Of a stretch of 64,000 nt of DNA, positions 1 to 8,907 are shown piece by piece (position 1 is the first letter of the stretch; each line of letters opens with the position of its first letter). Source of the stretch: CAZYMI01 sp964648505 (GTDB lineage Bacteria; Pseudomonadota; Alphaproteobacteria; Micavibrionales; Micavibrionaceae); assembly GCA_964648505.1 (NCBI GenBank), contig CAZYMI010000001.1, positions 150,986-214,985 of the forward strand, given 5' to 3'. Position numbers and translations under genes: made by a program. Below the pieces are notes generated by a model. That model saw only the letters and a program-made list of their open reading frames with translations. It was not told the DNA's origin and ran no database searches.

Positions 1-1076
1 TCCCCAAACGAAATGCCCAGCGAACGGGCTGTATTGACCAGCCCGCCAGAGACATCCACCGCTGCATATCCCGCAATTGCATCAGCAAGCGGTACATCAA
101 TCACACCGCGATTAGACCAAGCAACCATACGATCAAATTTTCCTGCCGCCACCAGATCAACTGCTGCCACACCAAAAGCAGACGCAAGCAGCCTATCATT
201 CCAGTTGGGCGGCGCGCCGCGCTGCATGTGACCAAGCACCTGATGGCGTGTTTCAAAGCCTGTCATCTCTCCGAGCTTTTCAGAAAGATACTGGCCGATA
301 CCCCCATAACGAACCTGCCCGTGTGTGTGGGCAATTGTTGCTTTTTCATTTTCTGGCGTTTTGGCAGCTTCTGAAACAATCACAAGGGCAAAATGACGAC
401 CGCTTGCACGAACAGCGCGTATTTTTTGAGCTACAGCTTCAAGCGTGTACGGAATTTCAGGAATAAGGATAACATCGGCAGCCCCTGCAATACCTGCATT
501 AAGTGCAATATGGCCCGCATCACGCCCCATGACTTCTAAGATCATAATCCGGTCATGCGACGCTGCGGTGGGTTGCAAATAATCAAGCGCCTGCGTTGCA
601 ACGGCCACAGCTGTATCAAATCCGATTGCGGTTTCTGTTTTACCCACATCGTTATCGATTGTTTTTGGAATCCCTACCAGATTAATTCCGCCCTTGCTGG
701 CAAGGCGTCTTAAAATATCAAAGCTACCGTCGCCACCAATTCCGATTACCGCATCAAGACCAAGCTTACGCACCGCGGCTACAATTTCATCTGTGCGGTC
801 TTTGATCGACCCATCAGGCATCACATATTTTGTTGGATTGTCTTTGTTGGTTGTACCTAAAAAAGTGCCGCCTTTGCGCATGACATCAACATCAACATCC
901 ACCGGTTTTAAAACACGATAGCGTGGCGGGTCTGCCAAAAGGCCAAGCGTGCCGTCTTCAATGCCGTACACATCAAACCCCAAAAGGTCAGCCCGGCATA
1001 CAACTGCACGTATTGCCGCGTTCAGGCCGGCGCAATCACCGCCACTGGTTAAAATACCGATTCTTCGTCTTGCCAT
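1..1076 (-). CDS. pfkA: 6-phosphofructokinase (3' end cut by window edge)
   Basis: Phosphorylates fructose-6-phosphate in glycolysis. About 358 codons are visible and the reading frame runs off the left edge, probably only a few residues short of the usual end. The N-terminal nucleotide loop reads ILTSGGDCAGLN. The phosphoryl-donor site reads GGDGS (near residue 115), with Gly where pyrophosphate-dependent enzymes carry Asp, which favours ATP. The catalytic loop reads PKTIDND, with Lys before TIDND as in PPi-type and actinobacterial group III enzymes, so this is the mixed Gly/Lys type. GHMQRG follows in the C-terminal half. Start ATG is at 1076; a 140-base divergent gap separates it from the ydcH-like gene. 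The family call is secure; donor specificity is inferred from two residues. Confidence 0.93.
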   Translation of the reverse strand, partial: MARRRIGILTSGGDCAGLNAAIRAVVCRADLLGFDVYGIEDGTLGLLADPPRYRVLKPVDVDVDVMRKGGTFLGTTNKDNPTKYVMPDGSIKDRTDEIVAAVRKLGLDAVIGIGGDGSFDILRRLASKGGINLVGIPKTIDNDVGKTETAIGFDTAVAVATQALDYLQPTAASHDRIMILEVMGRDAGHIALNAGIAGAADVILIPEIPYTLEAVAQKIRAVRASGRHFALVIVSEAAKTPENEKATIAHTHGQVRYGGIGQYLSEKLGEMTGFETRHQVLGHMQRGAPPNWNDRLLASAFGVAAVDLVAAGKFDRMVAWSNRGVIDVPLADAIAGYAAVDVSGGLVNTARSLGISFG

Positions 1077-1216
1077 GGTTTTGGCCCGAATCCTTAAAAG
1101 TTAAAGTGATAACATATTGAGGATGCCCGATTTTTTTTCCTTATCAAAGGCTAAAAATTCTGTTATTTTAATCCCTTAACATGTTTACTTTATTCATAAT
1201 ATAGCCGGTCGTCGCC

Positions 1217-1417
1217 ATGGAAGACGAAGATGATTTGCGTGCAAAGATCGATGATCTGAAACGCCAGCACCGCGAGCTTGATGATCGCGTTACGGAAATT
1301 ATGAGAACACCCCCTGTGAACATGATCCTTCTGCAGCAGATGAAAAAAGCCAAATTAAGGGTCAAGGATGAATTAAACCGTCTTGAAAGCTTGCTGTTGC
1401 CCGATATTATCGCCTGA
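1217..1417 (+). CDS. YdcH-like DUF465 small coiled-coil protein
   Basis: A 66-residue acidic/basic helical protein, matching the DUF465 (YdcH/SlyX-like) family in length and pattern: charged heptads, an LKRQHRELDDRV stretch near residue 20, and an L-x-x-Q-x-K-K-x-K-L-x-x-K-D-E core. The molecular role of the family is not established. The stop codon shares one base with the purE start (TGATG at 1415-1419), so translation is probably coupled and the gene sits at the head of the purE-purK operon. DUF465 genes commonly precede purE in alphaproteobacteria, which supports the call. Confidence 0.85.
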   Translation: MEDEDDLRAKIDDLKRQHRELDDRVTEIMRTPPVNMILLQQMKKAKLRVKDELNRLESLLLPDIIA

Positions 1418-1917
1418 TGAAAAAAGCAAAACCGTCTGCCAAGCCTGTGGTTGGTATTATTATGGGTTCCCAGTCAGATTGGGAAACAATGAAGGAAGCT
1501 TCAGACATTTTGAACTATTTTAAAGTTGAACATGTTGTCGACATTGTTTCTGCTCACAGAACACCTGATCGTCTTTATGATTATACCCGTACTGCTAAAG
1601 ACCGCGGATTAAAAGTAATTATTGCAGGTGCGGGCGGCGCAGCACATTTACCGGGCATGGCAGCCGCGCTCACCCCTTTACCGGTTTTAGGCGTGCCTGT
1701 TGAAAGCAAATCATTAAAAGGGCTTGATAGCCTTCTTTCAATTGCGCAGATGCCGGCGGGGGTTCCGGTTGGTACGCTTGCGATAGGTAAAGCAGGTGCA
1801 AAAAATGCAGGCATTCTTGCTGTTCATATTCTGGCCGCTTTTGATAAAAATCTATCGAAAACGCTGGATAAATTCAGGGCCGTACAAACCGCATCTGTAA
1901 AAAAGAAACCAAAATGA
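1417..1917 (+). CDS. purE: N5-carboxyaminoimidazole ribonucleotide mutase PurE
   Basis: Converts N5-CAIR to CAIR in de novo purine synthesis, using the product of the next gene. At 166 residues it has class I PurE length. Visible motifs: GSQSDWETM near the N-terminus (nucleotide/phosphate loop), SAHRTP (catalytic His region), GAGGAAHLPGM, and the segment VPVESKSLKGLDSLLS with QMPAGVPVGT after it. The C-terminal tail is lysine-rich. It overlaps the DUF465 gene by 1 base and purK by 4 bases (ATGA), a tightly coupled operon. Confidence 0.97.
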   Translation: MKKAKPSAKPVVGIIMGSQSDWETMKEASDILNYFKVEHVVDIVSAHRTPDRLYDYTRTAKDRGLKVIIAGAGGAAHLPGMAAALTPLPVLGVPVESKSLKGLDSLLSIAQMPAGVPVGTLAIGKAGAKNAGILAVHILAAFDKNLSKTLDKFRAVQTASVKKKPK

Positions 1918-3008
1918 AAAACAAAGATAAGAAAAATAATGTCAAAATTCTCGGCATTCTAGGTGGCGGGCAACTTGGCCGCATGTCTGCACTTGCTGCT
2001 GCCCGCTTAGGTATTGAATGTCATATTTTCTGCCCTGAAAATCATTCCCCGGCGTCCCAGGTTTCCTCAAAACACAGTTGCGCTGATTATACAGATAAGG
2101 CAGCGTTGCGCCGCTTTGCAAATTCAGTGGATGTCATTACCTATGAATTTGAAAATATTCCCGTTGAAACTGTTCGTTTTCTCAAAAAACTGAAACCTGT
2201 CTGGCCGGATGATTTACTATTAGCTATTTCCCAGCATCGCTTGTATGAAAAAATTTTTCTCAACGAAATAGGTATTCCAACAACACGTTGGCGTCCAATT
2301 TACAATGCAAGAGATATTGAAGATACGCTAACTGAATGGAAAACTAAAAAAATTATTTTAAAAACAACGCGCTTTGGCTATGACGGCAAAGGGCAATCTA
2401 CCTTTCAAAAAGGGCAGGATGCACATAAGGCTTGGAAAAACTTCAAGGCCGATGAACTAATTGCAGAAGAAATAGTTGATTTTAAGCATGAGGTATCGGC
2501 CATTGTTGTGCGTGACAAAAAAGGCAAAATTGCCTGCTATCCTGTGTGCTTAAATGAACATAAAAATCATATACTTTCGCGCACGCTTGCGCCCGCCCCC
2601 CTGCCCGCCTCGCTTACACGCAAAGCACAAAAAATGGCGACCGATCTGGCTGATGCGGTTGGGCTTGTAGGGGTCTTAACATTAGAAATGTTTGTTACAA
2701 AATCAGGTAAACTGCTAGCCAATGAAATTGCCCCGCGTACCCATAATTCAGGCCACTGGACTATTGACGCCTGCACCACAAGCCAGTTTGAAAATCATGT
2801 ACGTACAATATGCGACCTACCTATTGGTAATACCACGCCGCATAGTCATGCCGAAATGTTAAATCTGATTGGACAAGATGTCGCGATTGTCCCGCGTTTT
2901 CTTGCCAAACCGAATGCCTGCGTTCATCTGTATGGGAAAAAAGAAATCCGCGCTGGCAGAAAAATGGGACACATCACTCTTCTTACAAATCTTACAAAAG
3001 GAAAATAA
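1914..3008 (+). CDS. purK: N5-carboxyaminoimidazole ribonucleotide synthase PurK
   Basis: ATP-grasp enzyme making N5-CAIR from AIR, bicarbonate and ATP; it supplies PurE. 364 residues, normal length. The N-terminal pre-ATP-grasp fold starts with ILGGGQLGRM. The ATP-grasp centre shows KTTRFGYDGKGQ near residue 150, and the metal/ATP-binding end shows E-M-F...NEIAPRTHNSGHWT near residue 270, where H-N-S-G-H is the family signature. It starts on the ATGA shared with the purE stop, and fumC follows after 2 bases, so all three are probably on one transcript. Confidence 0.97.
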   Translation: MKNKDKKNNVKILGILGGGQLGRMSALAAARLGIECHIFCPENHSPASQVSSKHSCADYTDKAALRRFANSVDVITYEFENIPVETVRFLKKLKPVWPDDLLLAISQHRLYEKIFLNEIGIPTTRWRPIYNARDIEDTLTEWKTKKIILKTTRFGYDGKGQSTFQKGQDAHKAWKNFKADELIAEEIVDFKHEVSAIVVRDKKGKIACYPVCLNEHKNHILSRTLAPAPLPASLTRKAQKMATDLADAVGLVGVLTLEMFVTKSGKLLANEIAPRTHNSGHWTIDACTTSQFENHVRTICDLPIGNTTPHSHAEMLNLIGQDVAIVPRFLAKPNACVHLYGKKEIRAGRKMGHITLLTNLTKGK

Positions 3009-3010
3009 CC

Positions 3011-4435
3011 ATGACCGCTTCAGCAAAACAACCCATCGCCACCAGTTCAACGCGTACCGAAACGGATTCTCTGGGGCCTGTTGAAGTGCCTTTAAACTGC
3101 TACTGGGGCGCTGTAACACAGCGCAGCTTCGATAACTTCAAGATCGGCGGCGAAACAATGCCAGCAGCCCTGATCCGCGCTTTTGGGGTTCAAAAAAAGG
3201 CAGCGGCACTTGCGAATATGGAACTTGGTATTCTTGATAAAAAAATTGGCGACGCCATCATTCAAGCCTGTGAAGAAGTGATTGACGGCACTCTTATAAA
3301 TGAATTCCCGCTTGTGGTCTGGCAAACAGGGTCAGGAACACAAACCAATATGAATGCCAATGAAGTTATTTCAAACCGCGCCAATGAAATTCTGGGTAGC
3401 GCGCGCGGGACAAAAAAACCCGTTCACCCGAATGATCATGTGAATATGGGCCAATCATCCAACGATAGCTTTCCAACTGTGATGCATATTGCAACTGCTG
3501 AACAGATCATGCATGAACTGATACCAGCACTGGAAACCTTCCATTCCGCCCTCGATGAAAAAGCAAAAGCCTATAGCCACATCGTAAAAATTGGCCGCAC
3601 ACACTTGCAAGATGCAACGCCAATGACATTAGGGCAGGAATTTTCAGGTTATGCGCGTCAGGTTAAACTTGCAATTAATCGTATAAAATCAACTTTTCCG
3701 CGCTTGCTTGAACTGGCACAAGGCGGCACGGCTGTTGGCACAGGCATAAACTGCAAAATTGGTTTTGATGAAAAATTTGCTAAGCATGTCACCGCAATCA
3801 CCAGTATCCCTTTTTTAACCGCAGAAAATAAGTTTGAATCTTTGGCCGCGCATGATGCTTTGGTAGAAGTATCGGGCATGCTCAATGTTATTGCGACATC
3901 TTTCATGAAAATTGCCAATGACATTCGTTTGCTAGGATCAGGCCCGCGCTGCGGAATTGGAGAACTTATTCTTCCTGCCAATGAACCCGGCTCATCGATT
4001 ATGCCAGGAAAAGTTAACCCTACCCAATCAGAAGCCATGACCATGGTATGCGCACAAGTGATGGGCAACCATGTGACTGTAACAATTGCAGGATCAAACG
4101 GCCATTTTGAACTGAACGTTTTCAAGCCTGTGATTGTTTATAATGTTTTACAATCCATCCGTTTGCTGGCCGACTCGGCGCGCAGCTTTACTGATCATTG
4201 CCTTGTTTCCCTTGAAGCCGATGAAAAACGTATCAACAAACTTATGCTTGATTCACTGATGCTGGTTACTGCATTAAATCCGCATATTGGCTATGATAAT
4301 GCTGGTAAAATCGCAAAGAAAGCCTTTGCAGACGGTACATCATTAAAAGAAGCCGGTATAGAGCTGGGTCTTTTAACATCCGATCAATTCGACAGCTGGA
4401 TAAAACCTGAGGAAATGGTCAAGCCCACGGCCTAA
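3011..4435 (+). CDS. fumC: Class II fumarate hydratase
   Basis: Iron-independent fumarase of the TCA cycle, converting fumarate to malate. 474 residues, typical class II length. Substrate-site motifs appear in order: SGTQTNMNANEV (near 108), the GRTHLQDATP region with the catalytic-base helix (near 197), and the superfamily signature GSSIMPGKVNP (near 328) on the mobile loop that carries the catalytic Ser. The ATG follows the purK stop by 2 bases with AAAGGAAAATAACC upstream as ribosome-binding site, so it is likely co-transcribed with purEK. No anomaly seen. Confidence 0.97.
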   Translation: MTASAKQPIATSSTRTETDSLGPVEVPLNCYWGAVTQRSFDNFKIGGETMPAALIRAFGVQKKAAALANMELGILDKKIGDAIIQACEEVIDGTLINEFPLVVWQTGSGTQTNMNANEVISNRANEILGSARGTKKPVHPNDHVNMGQSSNDSFPTVMHIATAEQIMHELIPALETFHSALDEKAKAYSHIVKIGRTHLQDATPMTLGQEFSGYARQVKLAINRIKSTFPRLLELAQGGTAVGTGINCKIGFDEKFAKHVTAITSIPFLTAENKFESLAAHDALVEVSGMLNVIATSFMKIANDIRLLGSGPRCGIGELILPANEPGSSIMPGKVNPTQSEAMTMVCAQVMGNHVTVTIAGSNGHFELNVFKPVIVYNVLQSIRLLADSARSFTDHCLVSLEADEKRINKLMLDSLMLVTALNPHIGYDNAGKIAKKAFADGTSLKEAGIELGLLTSDQFDSWIKPEEMVKPTA

Positions 4436-4439
4436 ATAA

Positions 4440-4652
4440 ATGACCGGCATTAAAAAACGATCAATGGTAATCGCCGGGCATTCAACCAGTGTCTCTTTAG
4501 AACAAGAATTCTGGGATGAACTCAAACGTATTGCAGATGAACGAAAGATCAGCCTTGCTGCCCTTGTTCGCGAAGTTGATACATCACGCCCGCGCACAAA
4601 TCTTTCCAGTGCGCTGCGCGTTTATGTTTTAAATAAAATTCGTAACCCTTAA
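4440..4652 (+). CDS. Ribbon-helix-helix (RHH_4) domain protein
   Basis: A 70-residue protein that looks like one ribbon-helix-helix DNA-binding domain. The strand STSVSLEQEFWDELK is followed by a helix IADERKISLAALVREVD and a second helix SALRVYVLNKI. RHH_4-type proteins occur next to fumC in many alphaproteobacteria; no target is known to me. It begins 4 bases after the fumC stop and overlaps the convergent AsmA-like gene by 4 bases. No toxin partner lies beside it, so an antitoxin role is not supported. It could be a small transcriptional regulator acting as a dimer. Confidence 0.8.
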   Translation: MTGIKKRSMVIAGHSTSVSLEQEFWDELKRIADERKISLAALVREVDTSRPRTNLSSALRVYVLNKIRNP

Positions 4653-7600
4653 CGGATCAAGCCCTGTAAAAGCCCGCGCACCGCATCTTCGGGTTTCAGT
4701 TTCTTTTGTTCGGGCTGCGGCTGCACTGGCGCATCTGGCTGAATTTGCTGCTGTGGTTCTATAGTTTCTGGTGCTTGCTGATCGGAAGCTGCCCGCCCTG
4801 CGCCTCCTAAAAGCCCCCCAAGACCCAGCTCATTTAGTTTTCCGCCAAATTTTTTATCAATTAACTTCGTTGCCTCACCTTGTAACTTGCTGGAAAGATA
4901 ACTATTCAAAGCGCCCCCTAAAATATTTTGCGCAGGGTGATCAAGCGGTCCTTTGAAAGTAAATTCAAAGGCAGGAACATCGGCAGGCTGCTTAACAATA
5001 ATTTTATGACGCGTATCAACCGTCCATCTCGGTAAGTTAATTGTACCTGTTGTTGAAAGTTGCGAATTCGCCCCATCAAAAATATTTCTATCAATATTCA
5101 CAATACCATTTGCGATACTGAATGTTCCTTGATGGGTTTCAAAAGTTGTTTGCCCGCTTGTAAGGGCTGACTGAAGCACAAGCGCACGGTCAATCGGCTT
5201 ATAAGAACCCGTTGCTGTTTGCGATATTTTTCCAAGATCGATGCCGGTAACTGTAATATTCTGCCCTGAAGACCCGCCTTTACCTGAAAGCGCACTAATC
5301 AAAGCATTCGATGATCCGCCATTGGAGGCCACTTCAATATTAAATGACACAACGCCACCAATACGATTCATGGTTTTGTTGCCCGATAAGGCATTAGTCA
5401 GATCACGTGCATTAACCCCATTCATAGTGGCCTGCATCGACATCTGCACAGGTGTGTTATTACTTGCGCCTGAAGCTAATCTGCCCTGCCCCTGAATAGA
5501 ACCACCAAACAAGCCAGCAGAAAGGAATGAAACTGACATAACACCTCCTTTTAAATTAAAGTCGATTTTTGGATTTGTCAGCCGCCATAAATTGTATGTC
5601 AGACTTTCTGCTTTAATATCAAAATCGATATCCATGGAACGCATCCAGTCTGTATTGATGGGCGCGCGCGACCAGCGTTCAGTGCGCACACGTCCTGATG
5701 ATGCCCCCGATGCCCCCGATGCCTCTGACGATGCCTCTGACGATGCCGCCCGAACACCCATCAAATCCGATAAAGGTAAAGCTCCAAAGTTCAGCGCACC
5801 AATCAAGGATGGTTTGCCTGTCATGTCAGCTGTAATATTACCTGAAACAGCTACAGGCCCGGCCTGTCCCTTCAGCCCATTGATTTTATATGTTTTACCT
5901 TGTGTTGAAATGCGCGCAGATACATCAACCGGACGCGCCATAGCGGGCGTGCCCGAATAACCCGGCTGCGCAAGTTGTACAAGTTCAATCAAGTTGGAAT
6001 GTCTGATCCTTAAAGACATGTCATTTAAAGCTGGCGTGCCCAAAGGGTCACTTAAAGGACCAGAAATAGTAAAAGTGCTCCCATAAGCTTTAAGATCAGT
6101 TGTGGTTTCTAAAAGATTTTTTGATCCCTTTGCCGCAATCGTTACTGAAGCGTTTCCAAGTGGCTTCGGTAGTTTTGGCAAGGCGATCTTAAATGATTTC
6201 AAAACCTGTTCAGCGTTCTGGGCTGAAGCGGTTATATCAATATCAAGACCTGACAGATCTTTTAAATTACCAACAGTCCCCCGACCCGATAAAGATGCGT
6301 TTTTATAATTACCCACATTAAACCGGCTAACCGATAACCGGTTTGATACCAGAGATGCTTTTAATGCCGCATCTGAAATAACATCACCTTCATAAATAAG
6401 TTTATCAAAAGCCAGATCAACATCAGCATCAAGGGGAAGTGAAAATGATTCCACTTTTGAAGCTGCATCTTTTGCTAAAACTGCAGATGATTTGCTATTT
6501 GTTTGTTTTTGCGCGGGCGACTTTAGTACAAGACGATCAAGATCAAGCGAGTCCCCACGCACTTCAAGCGACAATTTTGGCCGCACGCCTAAAATGGCAT
6601 AATCGCCAGCAAACCCTATAGTGCTACCTTGCATTTTCAATGATCCGTCTGCAAATCCGACAGATTTACGCAAAAGTGCAAATTCTGTTTTAAGTGTTAC
6701 GGGTTGAAGCTGGAAAAGAGCCGAATGATCCGCCCCTGAAAGCGCAAGCCAATCCACCAATAAGGTTTTCAAATTGTTCGACTGGAAAGAAATTTGACCC
6801 GTAATTTTTGTAGGATTCGGATAAAGAGAGCCCGCAAAACGAACTTCAGAATTACCGGGAAGTTTCTCCAGATCAGTTTTGATAATCGCTTGCGTTTCAG
6901 AGAACGTAACACTAAAAGTCGATGGCCCCGTTGGCTGTTTTTTATAAACAAATCCTGGTGCCTGGAGCGAAATCACCCCATCAAACGGAAAGGCATCAGC
7001 CAGCTTTGCAGGTAGAAATTGTGCGGCTGATCCCTGTTGATTGTGACCGCTGGAAACTTTAGACGACTGGTTGTTATCTTTAGACGCCCCCCCTTTTGCG
7101 CTTTCCAGTAAACGATCTAATGGCAGGACATCTTGCGCTGTAATAGACAGATTGATTTTTGGCCGTTGCCCGTCTTGAATATTTTCAACGCCGCCAGATC
7201 CCGCTAAAGAAACGCCAGCAAGATCCCCCGTAAAGCCATCTAGTATAATTGACGTGTCTGTTGCTTTAAGAGTGGTTTTTATATCAAGCGGAAAATCAGC
7301 ACTCATACCAGCAAAGCTACTGAGCGATTTTGTTTTTGCGCTAAAATCACCATCAAGCAAAAGTGGTGAAAAAGAACTTACCTGACCTTCATAGGTTGCT
7401 TGTGCTTCTTGCGCAGGCAGGCGAACAGCAATTTTAACGGGCACCTTTTTTGAGCCGTCAGGAACAGCCTCAGCATAAACATCAAAGACAACATCTCGCC
7501 CTGTCGTCTTTAAGCTGCCGCTCAACGAAAATGGGCCTTTCAGTGTTTTGGCATCAAGTACGGTGTTTATAGATTCGGCTGTAAAAACACTTCCTTTTGA

Positions 7601-8128
7601 AGCATCTATATAGACCAGAGACCCCTGTTCAATCTGCAGATTCTGCAATGAAAAAGATTCTTTTGTCTTTGAATCAACAGGTTGATTAGAAGAATTATCC
7701 GTCTGTGCTGTTGTTGATGTGCTGGATGTGTCGGGCGTAATAACAGCATTAGACCAAGTTGCAGACCCATCTGCTCGTTTACCTATGGTGATAACCGGTT
7801 CGATCAAATCAACGCTTGCCACTTCCACCTTTCCGGCCAGTAAGGGCAAAAGCGCAACGCGCACATCGGCTTGTTTTAGTTTAAGCAAGGTATCTGAACC
7901 GTTCATCACCGTAATACCTGATACAGAAGCATGCGGCATCGGCAAAGTACGTACTGATAAATCGCCATCAATTGTAATTGTAAAACCAGTTGCTTTTTGC
8001 GCGGCATCTAATGCAGGTTGTTTATAAACAGACCAGTCAATAAAATTAGGAACAACAACAAGCGCACCCAACACAACCGTTAAAATCGACAACCCAACTG
8101 CTGTCTTGCGAAATGCCATTTTATCCAT
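4649..8128 (-). CDS. AsmA-like inner-membrane-anchored periplasmic protein
   Basis: 1159 residues. An N-terminal transmembrane helix (about residues 7-27) is followed by a very long beta-rich periplasmic part, as in AsmA/TamB-type proteins implicated in envelope lipid transport and outer-membrane homeostasis. The start resembles AsmA: the helix, then D-W-S-V-Y-K with G-D-L-S-V-R-T-L-P near residue 55. The C-terminal AsmA domain (about 850-1090) includes the G-I-V-N-I-D-R...GTINLPRWTVDT stretch. A Ser/Ala/Glu low-complexity linker lies near residue 800. The C-terminus is Gln/Pro-rich. ATG 8119 is better spaced from AGGATGG than ATG 8128 and may be the true start. It follows phaB by 53 bases, possibly as the last gene of that transcript. 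Confidence 0.85.
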   Translation of the reverse strand: MDKMAFRKTAVGLSILTVVLGALVVVPNFIDWSVYKQPALDAAQKATGFTITIDGDLSVRTLPMPHASVSGITVMNGSDTLLKLKQADVRVALLPLLAGKVEVASVDLIEPVITIGKRADGSATWSNAVITPDTSSTSTTAQTDNSSNQPVDSKTKESFSLQNLQIEQGSLVYIDASKGSVFTAESINTVLDAKTLKGPFSLSGSLKTTGRDVVFDVYAEAVPDGSKKVPVKIAVRLPAQEAQATYEGQVSSFSPLLLDGDFSAKTKSLSSFAGMSADFPLDIKTTLKATDTSIILDGFTGDLAGVSLAGSGGVENIQDGQRPKINLSITAQDVLPLDRLLESAKGGASKDNNQSSKVSSGHNQQGSAAQFLPAKLADAFPFDGVISLQAPGFVYKKQPTGPSTFSVTFSETQAIIKTDLEKLPGNSEVRFAGSLYPNPTKITGQISFQSNNLKTLLVDWLALSGADHSALFQLQPVTLKTEFALLRKSVGFADGSLKMQGSTIGFAGDYAILGVRPKLSLEVRGDSLDLDRLVLKSPAQKQTNSKSSAVLAKDAASKVESFSLPLDADVDLAFDKLIYEGDVISDAALKASLVSNRLSVSRFNVGNYKNASLSGRGTVGNLKDLSGLDIDITASAQNAEQVLKSFKIALPKLPKPLGNASVTIAAKGSKNLLETTTDLKAYGSTFTISGPLSDPLGTPALNDMSLRIRHSNLIELVQLAQPGYSGTPAMARPVDVSARISTQGKTYKINGLKGQAGPVAVSGNITADMTGKPSLIGALNFGALPLSDLMGVRAASSEASSEASGASGASSGRVRTERWSRAPINTDWMRSMDIDFDIKAESLTYNLWRLTNPKIDFNLKGGVMSVSFLSAGLFGGSIQGQGRLASGASNNTPVQMSMQATMNGVNARDLTNALSGNKTMNRIGGVVSFNIEVASNGGSSNALISALSGKGGSSGQNITVTGIDLGKISQTATGSYKPIDRALVLQSALTSGQTTFETHQGTFSIANGIVNIDRNIFDGANSQLSTTGTINLPRWTVDTRHKIIVKQPADVPAFEFTFKGPLDHPAQNILGGALNSYLSSKLQGEATKLIDKKFGGKLNELGLGGLLGGAGRAASDQQAPETIEPQQQIQPDAPVQPQPEQKKLKPEDAVRGLLQGLIR
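5697..5749. repeat. Short in-frame tandem repeat in the AsmA-like gene
   Basis: A microsatellite-like tract with two copies of a 9-base unit (GATGCCCCC on the plus strand) followed by two copies of a 12-base unit (GATGCCTCTGAC). Both unit lengths are multiples of three, so copy-number change would keep the frame. The tract encodes the Ser/Ala/Glu/Gly linker between two periplasmic beta regions. Confidence 0.75.
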
Positions 8129-8181
8129 CCTGTTAAATGAAACATAAATCTTAAAACAGGTTTTAGCCTATTCGCGCAAAA

Positions 8182-8907
8182 TCATCCAGAGATGTATTGG
8201 CCACCATTAGCAGAAAGAACCGCCCCTGTGATGAAAGCGGCTTTCGGAGATGCTAAAAAAGCAACCAGATCGGCTACTTCCTCGGGCCTGCCCATACGCG
8301 CCATGGGAATAGATTTAATAATCGACTCCAACACTTCAGGTCTAACAGCCGCTGTCATATCGGTTTCAATATACCCTGGGCAAATACAATTGACGGTAAT
8401 ACCCTTGGCAGCGGATTCAAGCGCAAGCGCTTTAGTAAAACCAATAATGCCTGCTTTTGCAGCTGAATAATTGGTTTGCCCAAACTGTCCTTTTTGCCCA
8501 TTGATGGAACCGATGTTAATAATGCGGCCAAAATTGCGATCACGCATGCCGTTAATCACGCCACGGGTCATATTAAAGCAAGATGATAAATTGGTCTCAA
8601 TCACGCCATGCCATTGTTCCGGTGTCATTTTATGCAATGTTGTGTCTTTTGTAATACCAGCATTATTGACCAAAACAGCCACAGGCCCCATTTCTGCTTC
8701 AATTTTAACGATGGCACTTTGGCAGGCGTCAAAATCAGATACATCAAATTTATAAGGGGCAACATTTAATTCCATTTTGGCTTGGCGTGCTGCTTCATCA
8801 TTGCCGTGATAAATAGCAGCAACAGAAAACCCACAAGCAACCAGCTCACGGGAAATCGCATATCCGATACCGCGCGTTCCCCCTGTTACAATTGCAACGC
8901 TAGACAT
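8182..8907 (-). CDS. phaB: Acetoacetyl-CoA reductase PhaB
   Basis: NADPH-dependent short-chain dehydrogenase reducing acetoacetyl-CoA to (R)-3-hydroxybutyryl-CoA for polyhydroxybutyrate synthesis. 241 residues. The cofactor loop reads VTGGTRGIG at the N-terminus, NNAG lies near residue 87, and the catalytic Ser-Tyr-Lys set appears in GSINGQKGQFGQ followed by NYSAAKAG. The GQKGQFGQTNY sequence is characteristic of PhaB rather than FabG. The start overlaps the phaA stop by one base. The product's role is fixed by the phaA and phaC-like neighbours. Confidence 0.95.
   Translation of the reverse strand: MSSVAIVTGGTRGIGYAISRELVACGFSVAAIYHGNDEAARQAKMELNVAPYKFDVSDFDACQSAIVKIEAEMGPVAVLVNNAGITKDTTLHKMTPEQWHGVIETNLSSCFNMTRGVINGMRDRNFGRIINIGSINGQKGQFGQTNYSAAKAGIIGFTKALALESAAKGITVNCICPGYIETDMTAAVRPEVLESIIKSIPMARMGRPEEVADLVAFLASPKAAFITGAVLSANGGQYISG

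Noticed and set aside
4440..4652. Toxin-antitoxin reading of the RHH protein
   Set aside because: No toxin gene adjacent; fumC context is typical of the RHH_4 family.
5592..5960. Plus-strand open frame inside the AsmA-like gene
   Set aside because: Shadow of the low-complexity linker.
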